Source of the DNA: Bryobacterales bacterium
Lineage (GTDB): Bacteria > Acidobacteriota > Terriglobia > Bryobacterales > UBA6623
Assembly: GCA_028819235.1 (NCBI GenBank)
Contig: JAPPMC010000087.1
Location: forward strand, 1 to 54,742
DNA: 54,742 bases
Reading direction: 5' to 3'
The notes beneath the pieces are model-generated. The model was not told the DNA's origin. It was given only the letters and a program-made list of their open reading frames with translations, and did not search any database. The position numbers and the translations under genes are program-made. The first letter of the stretch is position 1; every line of letters begins with the position of its first letter. Shown piece by piece: positions 46,579 through 54,742 of this stretch.

Positions 46579-48714
46579 ATGGCCAGTCTGGTCCGAACCA
46601 GCGTAGAAGCCGGTGTCGGCGTGATCACCGTCGACAACCCCCCAGTGAATGCCCTCAGTCCCGGCGTACCCGAGGGGATTCTCGCCGGTGTGGAGGCCTT
46701 CGTGTCCGACGAGCGTGTCCGGGCGATCGTGCTGATCGGCGCCGGTCGCACGTTCATTGCCGGCGCAGACATCAAGGAGTTCGGCAAGATCACGTCCGGA
46801 AAGAAGCGGCGGGGCCCTGGGCTGGTCACGGTGGTCCACGCTCTGGAGGACTCTCTCAAGCCCACCGTCGCCGCCATCCACGGGTTTGCGTTCGGAGGTG
46901 GTCTGGAAGTGGCTCAGGGCTGTCACTACCGGATCGCCCTGGAGTCCGCCCGGGTCGGCCAGCCGGAGGTCAAGCTCGGGATCATCCCCGGGGCTCAGGG
47001 CACCCAGCGGCTTCCGCGCCTGGCAGGCGTGGCGAAGGCGCTTGAGATGTGCGCGCTGGGAGACCCGATTTCCGCAGCTGAAGCACACCGTTTCGGAATC
47101 CTAGACGCGGTCGTTCCCGGAGCCGGGCACGATGACCTGCGCGCGGGGGCGGTGCGGTTCGCGGGCGAGGTGGGCGACTCGAAGGAGACCCATGCGAAGG
47201 TCCGCGAGCGTGAAGGCAAGCTCTGCAGTCCCGACGAGTGCCGGCAACTGTGCGGGGCCGCAGCGGCCAAGGTGCGTAAGGTGCGGCGCGGACATGCGGC
47301 TCCGCTGCGGGCCATCGAGGCCGTCGGCTGCTCGGTGACCATGCCCTTCGCCGAGGGCGTCAAGCGCGAGTCCGAGATCTTCCGGGAGTGCCTCTTCTCG
47401 ACGCAGTCGAAGGCCCTGATCCACCTATTCTTCGCGGAGCGGCAGGCCCGCAAGATCCCGGACGTGCCCAAGGACACGCCCGTTAGGCCGATCCGCGCCG
47501 CGGCCGTACTGGGCGCCGGAACCATGGGCGGCGGCATTGCGATGTGCTACGCAAACGCGGGGATTCCCGTGCGGCTGAAGGAGGTGACGCAGGAGGCCCT
47601 TGAGCGAGGGATGGCGACGATCCGCATGAACTACGAGCGGTCCGCCAAGCGAGGCCGGTTCACGGCCGAGCAGGTTCGCGAGCGCCTCGCCCTGATCACG
47701 CCGCAGACGACTTGGGACGGTTTCGGAGAAGCCGACATCGTGGTCGAGGCCGTCTTCGAGAATATGGCTCTGAAGAAGGAGGTCTTCCGGGAGATTGACG
47801 CCATTGCCCGAAAGGGGGCCGTGCTCGCCACCAATACGTCCACGTTGGACGTCGACGAGATCGCACAGGCGACCAGCCGTCCCCAGGACGTGATCGGCCA
47901 TCACTTCTTCAGCCCGGCGAATATCATGCGGCTGCTGGAGATCGTGCGAGGCAAGCGAACCGCGAAGGACGTAGTCGCCACTTCGATGATGCTTGCCAAG
48001 ACCCTCCGCAAGGTCGGCGTGCTGGTCGGCAATTGCCACGGGTTCGTGGGGAACCGCATGTTCCACCCCTACCGGCGGGAGGCGCAGTTCTTGGCGGAAG
48101 AGGGGGCCCGTCCGGTGGACATCGACCGCGTGCTCTATGAATTCGGGGCGGCGATGGGCCCGCTGGCGGTCGGAGACTTGGCCGGCCTGGACATCGGCAT
48201 GCGCGTCCGCAAGGAGGCGCCTCACCTTTACCCGCCTGGTGTACGGCGGCCCTTGGCGGAGGACGCCCTTTGTGAACTGGGCCGCTACGGCCAGAAGACC
48301 AAGAAGGGCTGGTACACCTACGGCGACGATCGCAGTCGGCACGAGGACCCTGAAGTGGATGCACTCTTGCTGGAGATCTCGGCCGCCAACGGCATTGAGC
48401 GGCGAAGCATATCTGACGACGAGATCCTGGAGCGGACAGTCTTCGCGTTGGTCAACGAGGGCGCGCGGATCTTGGAGGAGGGGATGGCGCTGCGCTCGTC
48501 CGATATCGACGTCATCTACGCCTACGGGTACGGCTTCCCTCCATTCCGAGGCGGCCCAATGTTCTACGCAGACCTGGTGGGACTTGACCGCGTGCTGGAC
48601 AGCGTGCGCATATTGCACGCCGATCACGGGCACTGGTGGAAGCCTGCGCCCCTGTTGGAGCAACTGGCTGCCGAGGGCGGCAGCTTCTCCAAGTGGAGCG
48701 CCGCGGCCGCCTGA
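46579..48714 (+). CDS. Bifunctional enoyl-CoA hydratase/3-hydroxyacyl-CoA dehydrogenase
   Basis: 711-residue multienzyme of fatty-acid beta-oxidation (FadB/FadJ type), performing hydration of 2-enoyl-CoA and NAD oxidation of the 3-hydroxy product. ATG 46579 has GGAGGAG five bases upstream. Residues 1-190 are the crotonase domain: oxyanion-hole AGADIKEFG and FAFGGGLEVAQGCHYRIA, with catalytic glutamates Glu110 and Glu130 (PEVKLGIIPGAQGTQRLPR). Residues about 300-480 form the dehydrogenase with the dinucleotide loop GAGTMGGGIA and catalytic His in VIGHHFFSPANIMRLLEIV. Two C-terminal helical domains (GNCHGFVGNRMFHPY, YAYGYGFPPFRGGPMFYAD) complete it. A 57-base gap separates it from the AhpD-like selenoprotein candidate. 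Confidence 0.92.
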   Translation: MASLVRTSVEAGVGVITVDNPPVNALSPGVPEGILAGVEAFVSDERVRAIVLIGAGRTFIAGADIKEFGKITSGKKRRGPGLVTVVHALEDSLKPTVAAIHGFAFGGGLEVAQGCHYRIALESARVGQPEVKLGIIPGAQGTQRLPRLAGVAKALEMCALGDPISAAEAHRFGILDAVVPGAGHDDLRAGAVRFAGEVGDSKETHAKVREREGKLCSPDECRQLCGAAAAKVRKVRRGHAAPLRAIEAVGCSVTMPFAEGVKRESEIFRECLFSTQSKALIHLFFAERQARKIPDVPKDTPVRPIRAAAVLGAGTMGGGIAMCYANAGIPVRLKEVTQEALERGMATIRMNYERSAKRGRFTAEQVRERLALITPQTTWDGFGEADIVVEAVFENMALKKEVFREIDAIARKGAVLATNTSTLDVDEIAQATSRPQDVIGHHFFSPANIMRLLEIVRGKRTAKDVVATSMMLAKTLRKVGVLVGNCHGFVGNRMFHPYRREAQFLAEEGARPVDIDRVLYEFGAAMGPLAVGDLAGLDIGMRVRKEAPHLYPPGVRRPLAEDALCELGRYGQKTKKGWYTYGDDRSRHEDPEVDALLLEISAANGIERRSISDDEILERTVFALVNEGARILEEGMALRSSDIDVIYAYGYGFPPFRGGPMFYADLVGLDRVLDSVRILHADHGHWWKPAPLLEQLAAEGGSFSKWSAAAA

Positions 48715-48770
48715 CGAAGCGGGCATGAGCGCCCAAGCGGCTCAGGTACGCGATCTCGTATCGTGGGGCC

Positions 48771-49310
48771 GTGGCATTCATCACGACGATTCCGCCCGAA
48801 TCTGCGGAGGGCGAACTGCGTGTCGAGTACGACAAGGCTGTACAGAGGGCAGGGAAGGTCTGGAACATCCTTCAGGTCATGAGCCTGAACCCCGGCGTCC
48901 TGAGGGCCTCCATGGGCCTTTACTTGCAGGTGATGTTCGGCCCATCCCCACTCTCTCGGGCACAGCGCGAGATGGTCGCCGTGGTGGTTTCCAAGACCAA
49001 TGGTTGCCACTATTGAGTGGACGCGCACTGGCACGACCTCCGGGCTGAGGTCGGAGATGAATTGGCAACGGCCGTGCGCTCGGACTGGCGGCGGGCGCGA
49101 CTGGGGCCCCGGACCGCCGCCTTGCTGGACTACGCCGAACGGCTGACGCGTGCTCCCGCCTCTGCCGGTGAAGCGGACATTCAGCGTTTGCTGGAAGCGG
49201 GGTGGACTGACCGGGCGGTGCACGACACCACGCAGGTAGTCGCCTTCTTCAACTACATCAATCGCATTGCCGAAGGGCTTGGTGCCGATCCGGAGCCGGC
49301 GGACTCGTGA
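48771..49310 (+). CDS. AhpD-like peroxidase-related protein with CxxU motif (selenoprotein)
   Basis: One gene of 180 codons containing an in-frame TGA at 49014-49016. GTG 48771 starts a carboxymuconolactone decarboxylase/AhpD-fold protein (WNILQVMSLNPGVLRASMGLYLQVMFGPSPLSRAQREMVAVVVSKTNG typical segments). Its redox motif reads Cys79-His80-Tyr81-U82-Val-Asp-Ala-His86, where homologues carry CxxC followed by a histidine four residues later. Beyond the TGA the frame goes on with matching sequence (HDLRAEVGDELA, LGPRTAALLDYAERLT, GWTDRAVHDTTQVVAFFNYINRIAEGLG). The perfect position of the TGA in a redox pair, a known selenoprotein family (AhpD-like, CxxU) and a hairpin downstream make selenocysteine the best reading. 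The likely role is thiol-dependent peroxide or hydroperoxide reduction. Confidence 0.88.
49034..49053 (+). promoter_or_regulatory. Candidate bacterial SECIS hairpin in the AhpD-like gene
   Basis: Starting 17 bases after the TGA, CGACCTC-CGGGCT-GAGGTCG forms a perfect seven-pair stem with a six-base loop whose second base is G. The TGA-to-loop distance is 24 bases, within the range used for bacterial SECIS elements. Drawn by eye. Confidence 0.6.
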
Positions 49311-49331
49311 GGGAGCAATCGCCGGGCCTTC

Positions 49332-49634
49332 TCAGGGGCCGACTTCCAGCTTGTTCACCACCTTGGACACGCCTTTGATCGAGGCGACCTTCGCTGCACG
49401 TCGCTTTACGGACTGGGAGCGGACCCTTCCCTCTATCGTGACTTCGCCGTCGCTCACCTCGACCCGAAGGTCCCGGATCCTGAGTGCCAGATGGTTGTTC
49501 AGCTTGCGGTGGACCCTGTCGTAGAGCACGCCGTCGTCGAAGCGCTGCTGCGCGCTCAGGCCGACCGTCCAGAGCGCGCCGATCATCAGGGACCGGCGTC
49601 GGACGGAGGTGGCATCCGGGCTCTTCTCAGCCAT
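49332..49634 (-). CDS. BON-domain protein, exported
   Basis: 100-residue protein from ATG 49634, overlapping the 3' end of era by eight bases. The N terminus carries SVRRRSLMIGALWTVGLSAQQ, a twin-arginine-like signal. Residues about 33-98 are one BON domain (YDRVHRKLNNHLALRIRDLRVEVSDGEVTIEGRVRSQSVKRRAAKVASIKGVSKVVNKLEV), a fold thought to bind phospholipid or membrane surfaces, as in OsmY. It is the last gene of the phoH-ybeY-era operon. Its role in that context is unknown. Confidence 0.82.
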   Translation of the reverse strand: MAEKSPDATSVRRRSLMIGALWTVGLSAQQRFDDGVLYDRVHRKLNNHLALRIRDLRVEVSDGEVTIEGRVRSQSVKRRAAKVASIKGVSKVVNKLEVGP

Positions 49635-50523
49635 CGCCCATGATCTTACGGAAGTCGAGCTCCCCGACGAATCGTGGCCTGTTCCGCCAGTTCTTGCGCA
49701 CTTGCACAAAGACCTCCAAGCGTACGGGCCTGTCGAATCTTGCCTCGAGCGACTGGCGCGCCTTGCTCGCCAACTGCTTCATCTTCTCGCCGCCTTTTCC
49801 GATCAGAATCGCCTTCTGCCCGCTGCGCTCTACCGCAACGACGGCCCAAATGCGGAGCTTGCCCCCCGTCCCGTCCCAGCGCTCGATCTGCACTGCCACG
49901 GAGTGGGGAATCTCGTCGTGGGTCTCTCGGAGGATGCGCTCTCGGATGAGCTCTGCCGCGAGGAACCGCTCGGGCTGGTCGGTGACAAAGCCCTCGGGGT
50001 AGTAGCCCGGCGATTCCGGAAGGATCTCGAACAGCTCGTGGAGCAGCCGGTCCAGATTAGTCCCCTTCAGCGCCGAGATCGGGATGAACTGGGCAAAGTC
50101 GTGCAGCTTTCGGCAGCGGTCCAAGAACGGCAGCAAGAGCTCCTTGCGCTTGATCCGGTCCACTTTGTTCACGAGTAGCAGTGCCGGGGCTGCCAGCCGC
50201 TTGGCCAGGTTCGCGGCCATCTCGTCCGTCTCCGTCAGACCGCTCGTCGGGTCGGTCATCACGAGCGTGGCGTGGCAGCCGTGCGTTGCCCGGTCGACCT
50301 CTTGCATCATGCGCTTGCCGAGGTGCTTCGAAGGGACGTGCACTCCTGGGCTGTCCACGAATACGATCTGGCCGCGGGGCTCGCTCAGCACGCCTTGGAT
50401 CGCGTCCCGGGTAGTTTGTTTGCGTCGGCTGACGATCGCAACTTTCGTTCCGACCAAGGAGTTGAGCAAGGTTGACTTGCCCACGTTGGGCTTGCCGAGA
50501 ATTGTGACAAACCCTGCCTTCAT
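49627..50523 (-). CDS. era: GTPase Era
   Basis: 298-residue essential GTPase that binds the 3' end of 16S rRNA during 30S assembly. ATG 50523 overlaps the TAA of ybeY (TAATG). G1 is GKPNVGKS (residues 10-17), the switch region RRKQTTRDAIQG, G3 DSPGVH and G4 NKVD; SAL of ISALKG is G5. The C-terminal KH domain (AVVAVERSGQKAILIGKGGEKMKQLASKARQSLE, VRLEVFVQVRKNWRNRPRFVGELDF) binds RNA. The neighbours PhoH and YbeY are its usual partners in rRNA maturation. Confidence 0.96.
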   Translation of the reverse strand: MKAGFVTILGKPNVGKSTLLNSLVGTKVAIVSRRKQTTRDAIQGVLSEPRGQIVFVDSPGVHVPSKHLGKRMMQEVDRATHGCHATLVMTDPTSGLTETDEMAANLAKRLAAPALLLVNKVDRIKRKELLLPFLDRCRKLHDFAQFIPISALKGTNLDRLLHELFEILPESPGYYPEGFVTDQPERFLAAELIRERILRETHDEIPHSVAVQIERWDGTGGKLRIWAVVAVERSGQKAILIGKGGEKMKQLASKARQSLEARFDRPVRLEVFVQVRKNWRNRPRFVGELDFRKIMGDG

Positions 50524-51146
50524 TATGAAACGTGAGAGGGAGACCGTATGTCGCAATCTCCGCTACAAGGCGCCGCCTCAGCCTTGGGGCGCGACCCTAT
50601 GTCACGGAATCCCGAATCACACTCGCCCGTTCCGGAAGCCGCGCTCGCCACTGCGGTCAAGTCCGACCGCACATCCTCACGCCGGGTCGCGGTTGCGCGT
50701 TCAATGAGACCCAGCGGCAGGCCGTATGCCTGCCTCAGCCGGCCTTCGACGGCAAGCATTTCCCCGCCATCGGAGTCGTGGTCGTACCCCTTCAAGTGGA
50801 GAAGGCCGTGCAGGGCTAGGATCTGCACCTCGGTCTCAACCGAGTGACGCTGCTCGACGGCTTGCTCGGCGGCGCGTCCGGCAGCGATCATGATATCCCC
50901 AAGGTTCCCGTGTTCGCCGTCCGGGAATGCCAGCACATCAGTCTTACGGTCAGTCTTGCGGAATTGGCGATTCGCCCGGCGCACAGCGTCGTCGTCCACC
51001 ACGACCACCGAGAACTCCAGACCAGGCGCGAGGTCCTGCGCCAGTCTGTCCAGGAAGTCAGCCACTGGGCGGCCGTCAAACGGCACGGCCTGCTGTGCGC
51101 TCTCAAAATGGCAGCCAGGATCATCGCTGCATTCGGGGCGTTCCAT
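50523..51146 (-). CDS. ybeY: Endoribonuclease YbeY
   Basis: 207-residue zinc endoribonuclease involved in 16S rRNA 3'-end maturation and ribosome quality control. The zinc motif HGLLHLKGYDH (His113, His117, His123) is intact, with the conserved FRKTDRKTDVLAFPDG before it. About 50 extra residues after the usual end (RREDVRSDLTAVASAASG...) form a Ser/Ala/Glu-rich tail not seen in short family members, so the real stop or a recent extension may be involved. It is between phoH and era, and its TAA overlaps the era ATG. Confidence 0.93.
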   Translation of the reverse strand: MERPECSDDPGCHFESAQQAVPFDGRPVADFLDRLAQDLAPGLEFSVVVVDDDAVRRANRQFRKTDRKTDVLAFPDGEHGNLGDIMIAAGRAAEQAVEQRHSVETEVQILALHGLLHLKGYDHDSDGGEMLAVEGRLRQAYGLPLGLIERATATRREDVRSDLTAVASAASGTGECDSGFRDIGSRPKAEAAPCSGDCDIRSPSHVS

Positions 51147-51149
51147 GGG

Positions 51150-52145
51150 TTACGCCGACCCGCGGCGAGAGGCTGCTTGGGATGAGGCCGCCCGCAGTTC
51201 TAGGGCGGAGTAGCGCTCGTAGGCGCGGATGATCCGCTTGATCAGGCCATGGCGGACGACGTCCCCTTTGTTGAAGTTCACAAAGCGCACGCCCCGAACG
51301 TCTGCCAGTACGTCGAGAGCCTCGATTAGCCCGCTGCGCTTACCGGCGGGCAGGTCGATCTGTGTGATGTCGCCTGTGATGACGGCTTTGGACCCGAATC
51401 CAAGCCTCGTGATGAACATCTTCATCTGCTCGGCGGTCGCATTCTGGGCCTCATCCAGAATGATGAAGCTCTCGTTCAGCGACCTGCCCCGCATGAACGC
51501 CAGCGGGGCGACCTCGACCGTGCCGTCCCCTAGGTAGCGGTCCACGCGTTCCGCCTCCAGCAGATCGTGGAGGGCGTCGTACAGCGGACGAAGGTAGGGA
51601 TCTACCTTCTGCTGGACGTTTCCCGGGAGGAAGCCAAGGCGCTCGCCCGCCTCCACTGCGGGCCGCGAGAGCACGATCCGGCGCACCTGTTTCGCAAGTA
51701 GCGCAGAGATTGCGTAAGCCACTGCCAGGTAGGTCTTGCCTGTGCCCGCCGGGCCGATCCCGAAGACCATGTCAGCGCCGTCCATCGCCTCTAGGTAGCG
51801 CACTTGGTTCACGCTGCGCGGAGTGATGGACTTGCGGCCGCAATTTCGCCGGCGGCTGCTAATCACGAGGCGGCGGAAGCTGATAGCCGGATCCGCGGTC
51901 GCCACGCGGAGGAAGGAGCCGATGTCGCCATTGCTGATGCGATGACCCTCGCTGACGAGGGCGAGGTAGTCGGAGATGATGGCGTCGGCCCGCTTGACTT
52001 GGGGCTCTTCGCCCTCGATTTCCAGGCTGTGAGCGGACAGGTGTGTCGAGATCCCCAGATTGTTCTCAAGGATCCGAAGGTTCTCGTCCTTCGTTCCGAA
52101 CAGTCTCTGAATGCCCCGGCCGACGGCGATGGATGCCTTGCTCAA
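51150..52145 (-). CDS. PhoH-family ATPase
   Basis: 331-residue PhoH-like protein, first gene of the phoH-ybeY-era-BON operon. An N-terminal KH-like segment ([31 protein letters not shown]) precedes the ATPase: Walker A GPAGTGKT (131-138), [53 protein letters not shown] (Walker B DEAQ) and [14 protein letters not shown]. Family members are RNA-linked ATPases associated with YbeY. The ATG at 52145 is the first good start; a gap of three bases separates its stop from ybeY. Confidence 0.93.
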   Translation of the reverse strand: MSKASIAVGRGIQRLFGTKDENLRILENNLGISTHLSAHSLEIEGEEPQVKRADAIISDYLALVSEGHRISNGDIGSFLRVATADPAISFRRLVISSRRRNCGRKSITPRSVNQVRYLEAMDGADMVFGIGPAGTGKTYLAVAYAISALLAKQVRRIVLSRPAVEAGERLGFLPGNVQQKVDPYLRPLYDALHDLLEAERVDRYLGDGTVEVAPLAFMRGRSLNESFIILDEAQNATAEQMKMFITRLGFGSKAVITGDITQIDLPAGKRSGLIEALDVLADVRGVRFVNFNKGDVVRHGLIKRIIRAYERYSALELRAASSQAASRRGSA

Positions 52146-53309
52146 TGCTGTCTTCGCGGCTCGCCTTTCGTCGCGCGCGGCGCACTGCCCTGATGGTCGG
52201 GCGGCCGCCGCCTCGAATTATAACGAGAACGACCCGCTCAGGGCCCTCCCCGCCAAGTGCTCGAGGTCACTCTGACGCAGCTTGCACCTGCGAAAGGGTC
52301 CCTAGAATGGCGCGAGTTGGATGGCGGCCATCTGGGCAGCTGAAACCACCCGTCGGAATTGGGGAGGGAGATCCCAGTTGCCGGGGGCCATCAGCAGCGC
52401 AGCTGTTCCGAGTCCGGGCCGCCTCCCGTCGCTTCTCGTCCCGTGGGTCCACCGCTGCCCCGGCTCGCGTCGAGCTCTGCCTTGAGTCTGTCAATGGGCA
52501 TCGAAAACGACACACTGCGCCCCGGTCCCCGTGGAGCGACCGGAGCGCGGGCCGGGGCGTTGGCTCGCTGGGGTCTCATGACGTCTGCCTCATAAGCGCT
52601 TGCTCGGCGGCCACTGCCCGCGAGGCCGTCGGATGAATGGCCTTGAACAGGTCCTTGTAAAGGCGCATCCGGTAGCTGTTGCCCCGGATGTTGACGATAT
52701 GGCAACGGTCCAGCAGAGCAGCAGGGATAATCGCTCGGACTGTCGGATACCCGTCTGTGCAATGTCCGCTATGTCACTACAGGGCACCGGCCTTAAGGGT
52801 GCCTTACGGGCAGGAATGGCAGCACGAGAGGTTCTTGAGACGAGCGCCCTGCGTACAGTGACCCCTCTCGTTTGGCAGCCGCGAAGGCCGCCGCCATTTC
52901 GGCGGCAGGAAGCTGGACGCGCCCTGCCGGCTATTCCGCTGCGCGGAGCATGTGGCGCGCGGAACTGGCCAGACTATCCCTGGGCCGCGGGGATTCCAAG
53001 CACGCGTTGAGCTGGAGGTGCCCGGCGACGCGGCTGGAGGCCTTGTGCCGACAAACTCTCTCGTAGACGCGTCGGTTCGGGAGAGGATCAGCGCCTCCGG
53101 GTGCCAGTCCACCGTGCTCACGCGCAGGTTTCCCAGCTCGCATTGCCAAGACAGTCACCTTCCCAGCGAATAGGCGCCAGGTCCGTGCCGACGCCATCCG
53201 CAGGGCGCCGGAACTCCCAGGTGCGCCGCCCGCCGCCCCTTCCCGGCCATCGTCGAGAGGGTCCTCTTGGCGCGGCGGCGTTCGGTGGGGGAGAATTACA
53301 GTCCAGTCA
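52146..53309. other. Gene-poor stretch with decayed transposon sequence
   Basis: About 1.16 kb upstream of phoH. No complete gene is seen. One identified remnant is the IstB fragment at 52576-52770; the rest is short overlapping frames on both strands with no domain. The phoH promoter should lie just above 52145 but is not obvious. Confidence 0.5.
52576..52770 (-). pseudogene. C-terminal remnant of an IstB-like (IS21 family) ATP-binding protein
   Basis: A minus-strand frame ending at TGA 52578-52576 reads AIIPAALLDRCHIVNIRGNSYRMRLYKDLF. This corresponds to the C terminus of IstB-like helpers (x-ALLDRL-H-xx-IVNIRG-SYRMR). Upstream the Walker motifs are absent, so it is a short dead fragment. 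No matching IS end was found nearby. Confidence 0.5.
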
Positions 53310-53810
53310 GTGGCGGGCATTCCAGAGCAGGAGGCCGGAAAGATCTGGCAGGCCATGCGCGAGGCTAGGATCCGGTCGCTCTACTTCGGCGACATGCAGG
53401 CCCGCTACACGAGGCGAGAACAGTGGGTATTGGGACTCTCGTTGGGGCTGTCATCCGGTGCCGTGATCGTTTTTCTGCAGCAGTCATGGCCTGCACTAGC
53501 GCCAGCACTGGCGGGATTCGTGGCGATCGCGAACGCATGGGCGATTGCGACAAACCTTGACCAGAAGCTCGTTACGCTGTCAGCACTGCGGACCGCTTGG
53601 GAATCCCTGCGCATTGACTACAGCGACCTCTGGACGAACTGGTACGAGGACGGCGCGCAGCAACGGTTCGAGGTCCTGCGGAGGCGGGCCAACGATCTGG
53701 GGACGCTGGCAAGCTCGGGAGCGCCTTGGGATCGGAAGTCCGTGGCGCGCTGGGAGCGGTTCGTGGATTCGGAGGTCGCAGCGGAGGACGGGCGTGTCGA
53801 GTCAGGGTGA
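53310..53810 (+). CDS. Two-helix membrane protein of SLATT-like layout, unknown function
   Basis: 166-residue frame from GTG 53310. A soluble helical start (AGKIWQAMREARIRSLYFGDMQARYTRREQW) is followed by two close hydrophobic helices (VLGLSLGLSSGAVIVFL and ALAPALAGFVAIANAWAIA), then a long charged helical tail (LVTLSALRTAWESLRIDYSDLWTNWYEDG, FEVLRRRANDLGTL). The arrangement of paired membrane helices plus cytosolic coiled tail resembles SLATT-type proteins of conflict systems, but similarity is by layout only. A proline-rich small gene overlaps its 3' end by 17 bases, suggesting a co-translated two-gene unit. Confidence 0.65.
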   Translation: MAGIPEQEAGKIWQAMREARIRSLYFGDMQARYTRREQWVLGLSLGLSSGAVIVFLQQSWPALAPALAGFVAIANAWAIATNLDQKLVTLSALRTAWESLRIDYSDLWTNWYEDGAQQRFEVLRRRANDLGTLASSGAPWDRKSVARWERFVDSEVAAEDGRVESG

Positions 53811-53937
53811 AGTGATCAAGGGCAGCTGGCCGGCGGTCAAGCCGTCCGGGACGCCGCCACCACCGCCGCCAAGGCCGCCAAGGCCGAAGCCCGGGCGTGG
53901 TCCGGGTGGGACACCCTCGGATAAACCGGGAGCCTGA
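53794..53937 (+). CDS. Small proline-rich protein
   Basis: 47-residue frame from GTG 53794, overlapping the end of the membrane-protein gene in another frame. After SSQGEVIKGSWPAVKPSG comes a run PPPPPPRPPRPKPGRGPGG, ending DKPGA. The proline run suggests a binding ligand for SH3-like or EVH-like folds, or a disordered linker. The overlap argues for coupled expression with the membrane protein. The function is unknown. Confidence 0.6.
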   Translation: MSSQGEVIKGSWPAVKPSGTPPPPPPRPPRPKPGRGPGGTPSDKPGA

Positions 53938-54742
53938 GAGCGGGCGTAGTGCATTCGCGGAGCGCATTGAGCTAGTGTCGGCCGCCGCCTGAACGCGCTC
54001 GACGATCTTGAGAGGGCGAGTCTTGACTGGCTGGGCGCACCGTGATGGCGAAGGAGCCGACGGCGCAACATCGGCACGACATGGTACGCAAGGAGATCGA
54101 GCACAAGGCCGAATTGGAGCGCCGCGGCCGGCGTTCGACTCCTAGACCGCTGTTCTCTCTCTTGTGACGCCCCTCGCTGATCTAGGCGGGCCGGACAATG
54201 CGGCTGGTCCCGTCCCAAGGGCTGGCCGCCGACTGATTCCGATGGCCGGCCCCGCTAGAATCCGCTGGACCACCTTTCGCTAGGGTCTCCTGCCCACGCA
54301 GTTTGTCCCGCATGGCCAATCCGAGGTGCGGCGCTCGGCAATTGCCACGACTAGGCACCAGCCATCGCTCAGGCCCCCGAAGGCGGCAGCTTGGCTGGTC
54401 CGGCAATTCGCCTCAGGTGCGCCCGACGAGCAGCAGGCCAGCCGGCTTCCTGTTCGGGCCTTCCCGCTGCGTCCATAGGGGCCAGCCTCAAGTTTCGCGG
54501 GGTGGAGCGGGTGCTGTCCCCGCCAGCATCGGACCTCCTCAAACAGACAGGCCCGGGTCCACGAGGATCCAGCGAGCGGTGCTCGTGCCGAATTCGTGTC
54601 AACCAAACTCCGGACAGGGCGTCTAAGTGGATGAACGCGCGGGAGCGGGCCGCCGGATTGTCTCTTCCCGGCTCGGCAAAGGCGCACCTAGTGGTCTGTC
54701 AAAACAGGATTTTGGGGTAGACGGACTTGAGCTTTCGACGCG
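53938..54742. other. 3' end of window, mostly without supportable genes
   Basis: About 800 bases. Only a 40-residue frame at 54045-54167 stands out. The last bases contain a TGTCAAAACAGGATTTTGG stretch with unusually low GC for this region that could be an element end, but no partner copy is present. Confidence 0.4.
54045..54167 (+). CDS. Possible 40-residue basic peptide
   Basis: ATG 54045 opens a short frame (HDMVRKEIEHKAELERRGRR) with a charged helical composition, ending at TGA near 54167. There is no clear ribosome site and no recognised family. Confidence 0.25.
   Translation: MAKEPTAQHRHDMVRKEIEHKAELERRGRRSTPRPLFSLL

Noticed and set aside
49017..49310. Independent gene starting at GTG 49017 right after the TGA
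   Set aside because: It would be the second half of an AhpD fold without its first redox Cys; frame continuity and motif position argue for one selenoprotein.
54690..54720. TGTCAAAACAGG stretch as an insertion-sequence end
   Set aside because: No partner inverted repeat or target duplication is visible before the window ends.

Overview
The window is high-GC bacterial DNA and is most consistent with an Acidobacteriota member. The support is a secreted VWA protein of the type named after Acidobacteria, an Oar-like TonB-dependent receptor with an N-terminal carboxypeptidase-regulatory domain, several CRTAC1/FG-GAP and TPR proteins, and secreted TldD/PmbA proteins. This assignment is inference; there is no rRNA here.

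Layout. 1-1.2 kb: 3' part of a frameshifted coiled-coil protein. 1.2-19.7 kb: dense metabolic and envelope genes: tannase-family esterase, two tandem trans-sulfuration enzymes, lytic transglycosylase, threonine synthase, fused MoaD-MoaE, VWA protein, inositol-monophosphatase family, divergent thymidine phosphorylase, PQQ dehydrogenase with diheme cytochrome c, secreted TldD pair, Tat lipoprotein of the sugar-isomerase fold, and glutathione-independent formaldehyde dehydrogenase. 19.7-21.6 kb: almost gene-free, with one tRNA-Lys(CUU). 21.6-27.6 kb: CRTAC1 protein facing an operon of two TPR proteins and a seven-haem cytochrome. 27.6-33.4 kb: gene-poor accessory stretch with small orphan genes, a decayed group II intron reverse transcriptase and a HigB/HigA-type toxin-antitoxin pair. 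33.4-40.6 kb: TonB receptor and a giant CRTAC1/UnbV/TlpA/TPR protein. 40.7-52.1 kb: housekeeping genes (SDR, OB-HD exoribonuclease family, SurA-like chaperone, gatB, zinc-ribbon protein, fatty-acid oxidation multienzyme, AhpD-like protein, and the phoH-ybeY-era-BON operon). 52.1-54.7 kb: decayed DNA with an IstB fragment and a small two-gene unit (two-helix membrane protein plus proline-rich peptide).

The main discovery is evidence for selenocysteine. The AhpD-like gene (48771-49310) is split by an in-frame TGA exactly where the second redox cysteine of the CxxC motif belongs (C-H-Y-U), with a perfect stem-loop just downstream. A second in-frame TGA (35334-35336) splits the CRTAC1/UnbV/TlpA/TPR gene. 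It is followed, after exactly 11 nt, by a 17-nt hairpin with GU in its loop, the geometry of the E. coli fdhF SECIS upper stem-loop. If both are read through, the second would be a large, secreted FG-GAP/thioredoxin-fold selenoprotein, which I do not recognise as a described family. A nonsense mutation or sequence error remains possible for it and is easily tested.

How genes work together: phoH-ybeY-era overlap as an rRNA/ribosome maturation operon. The diheme cytochrome and PQQ dehydrogenase overlap by an ATGA and probably form one periplasmic electron-transfer pair. The TldD pair overlaps by 4 bp and resembles an active/inactive heterodimer moved to the periplasm. The TonB receptor and the CRTAC1 giant are adjacent and co-directional, suggesting joint outer-membrane uptake or processing.
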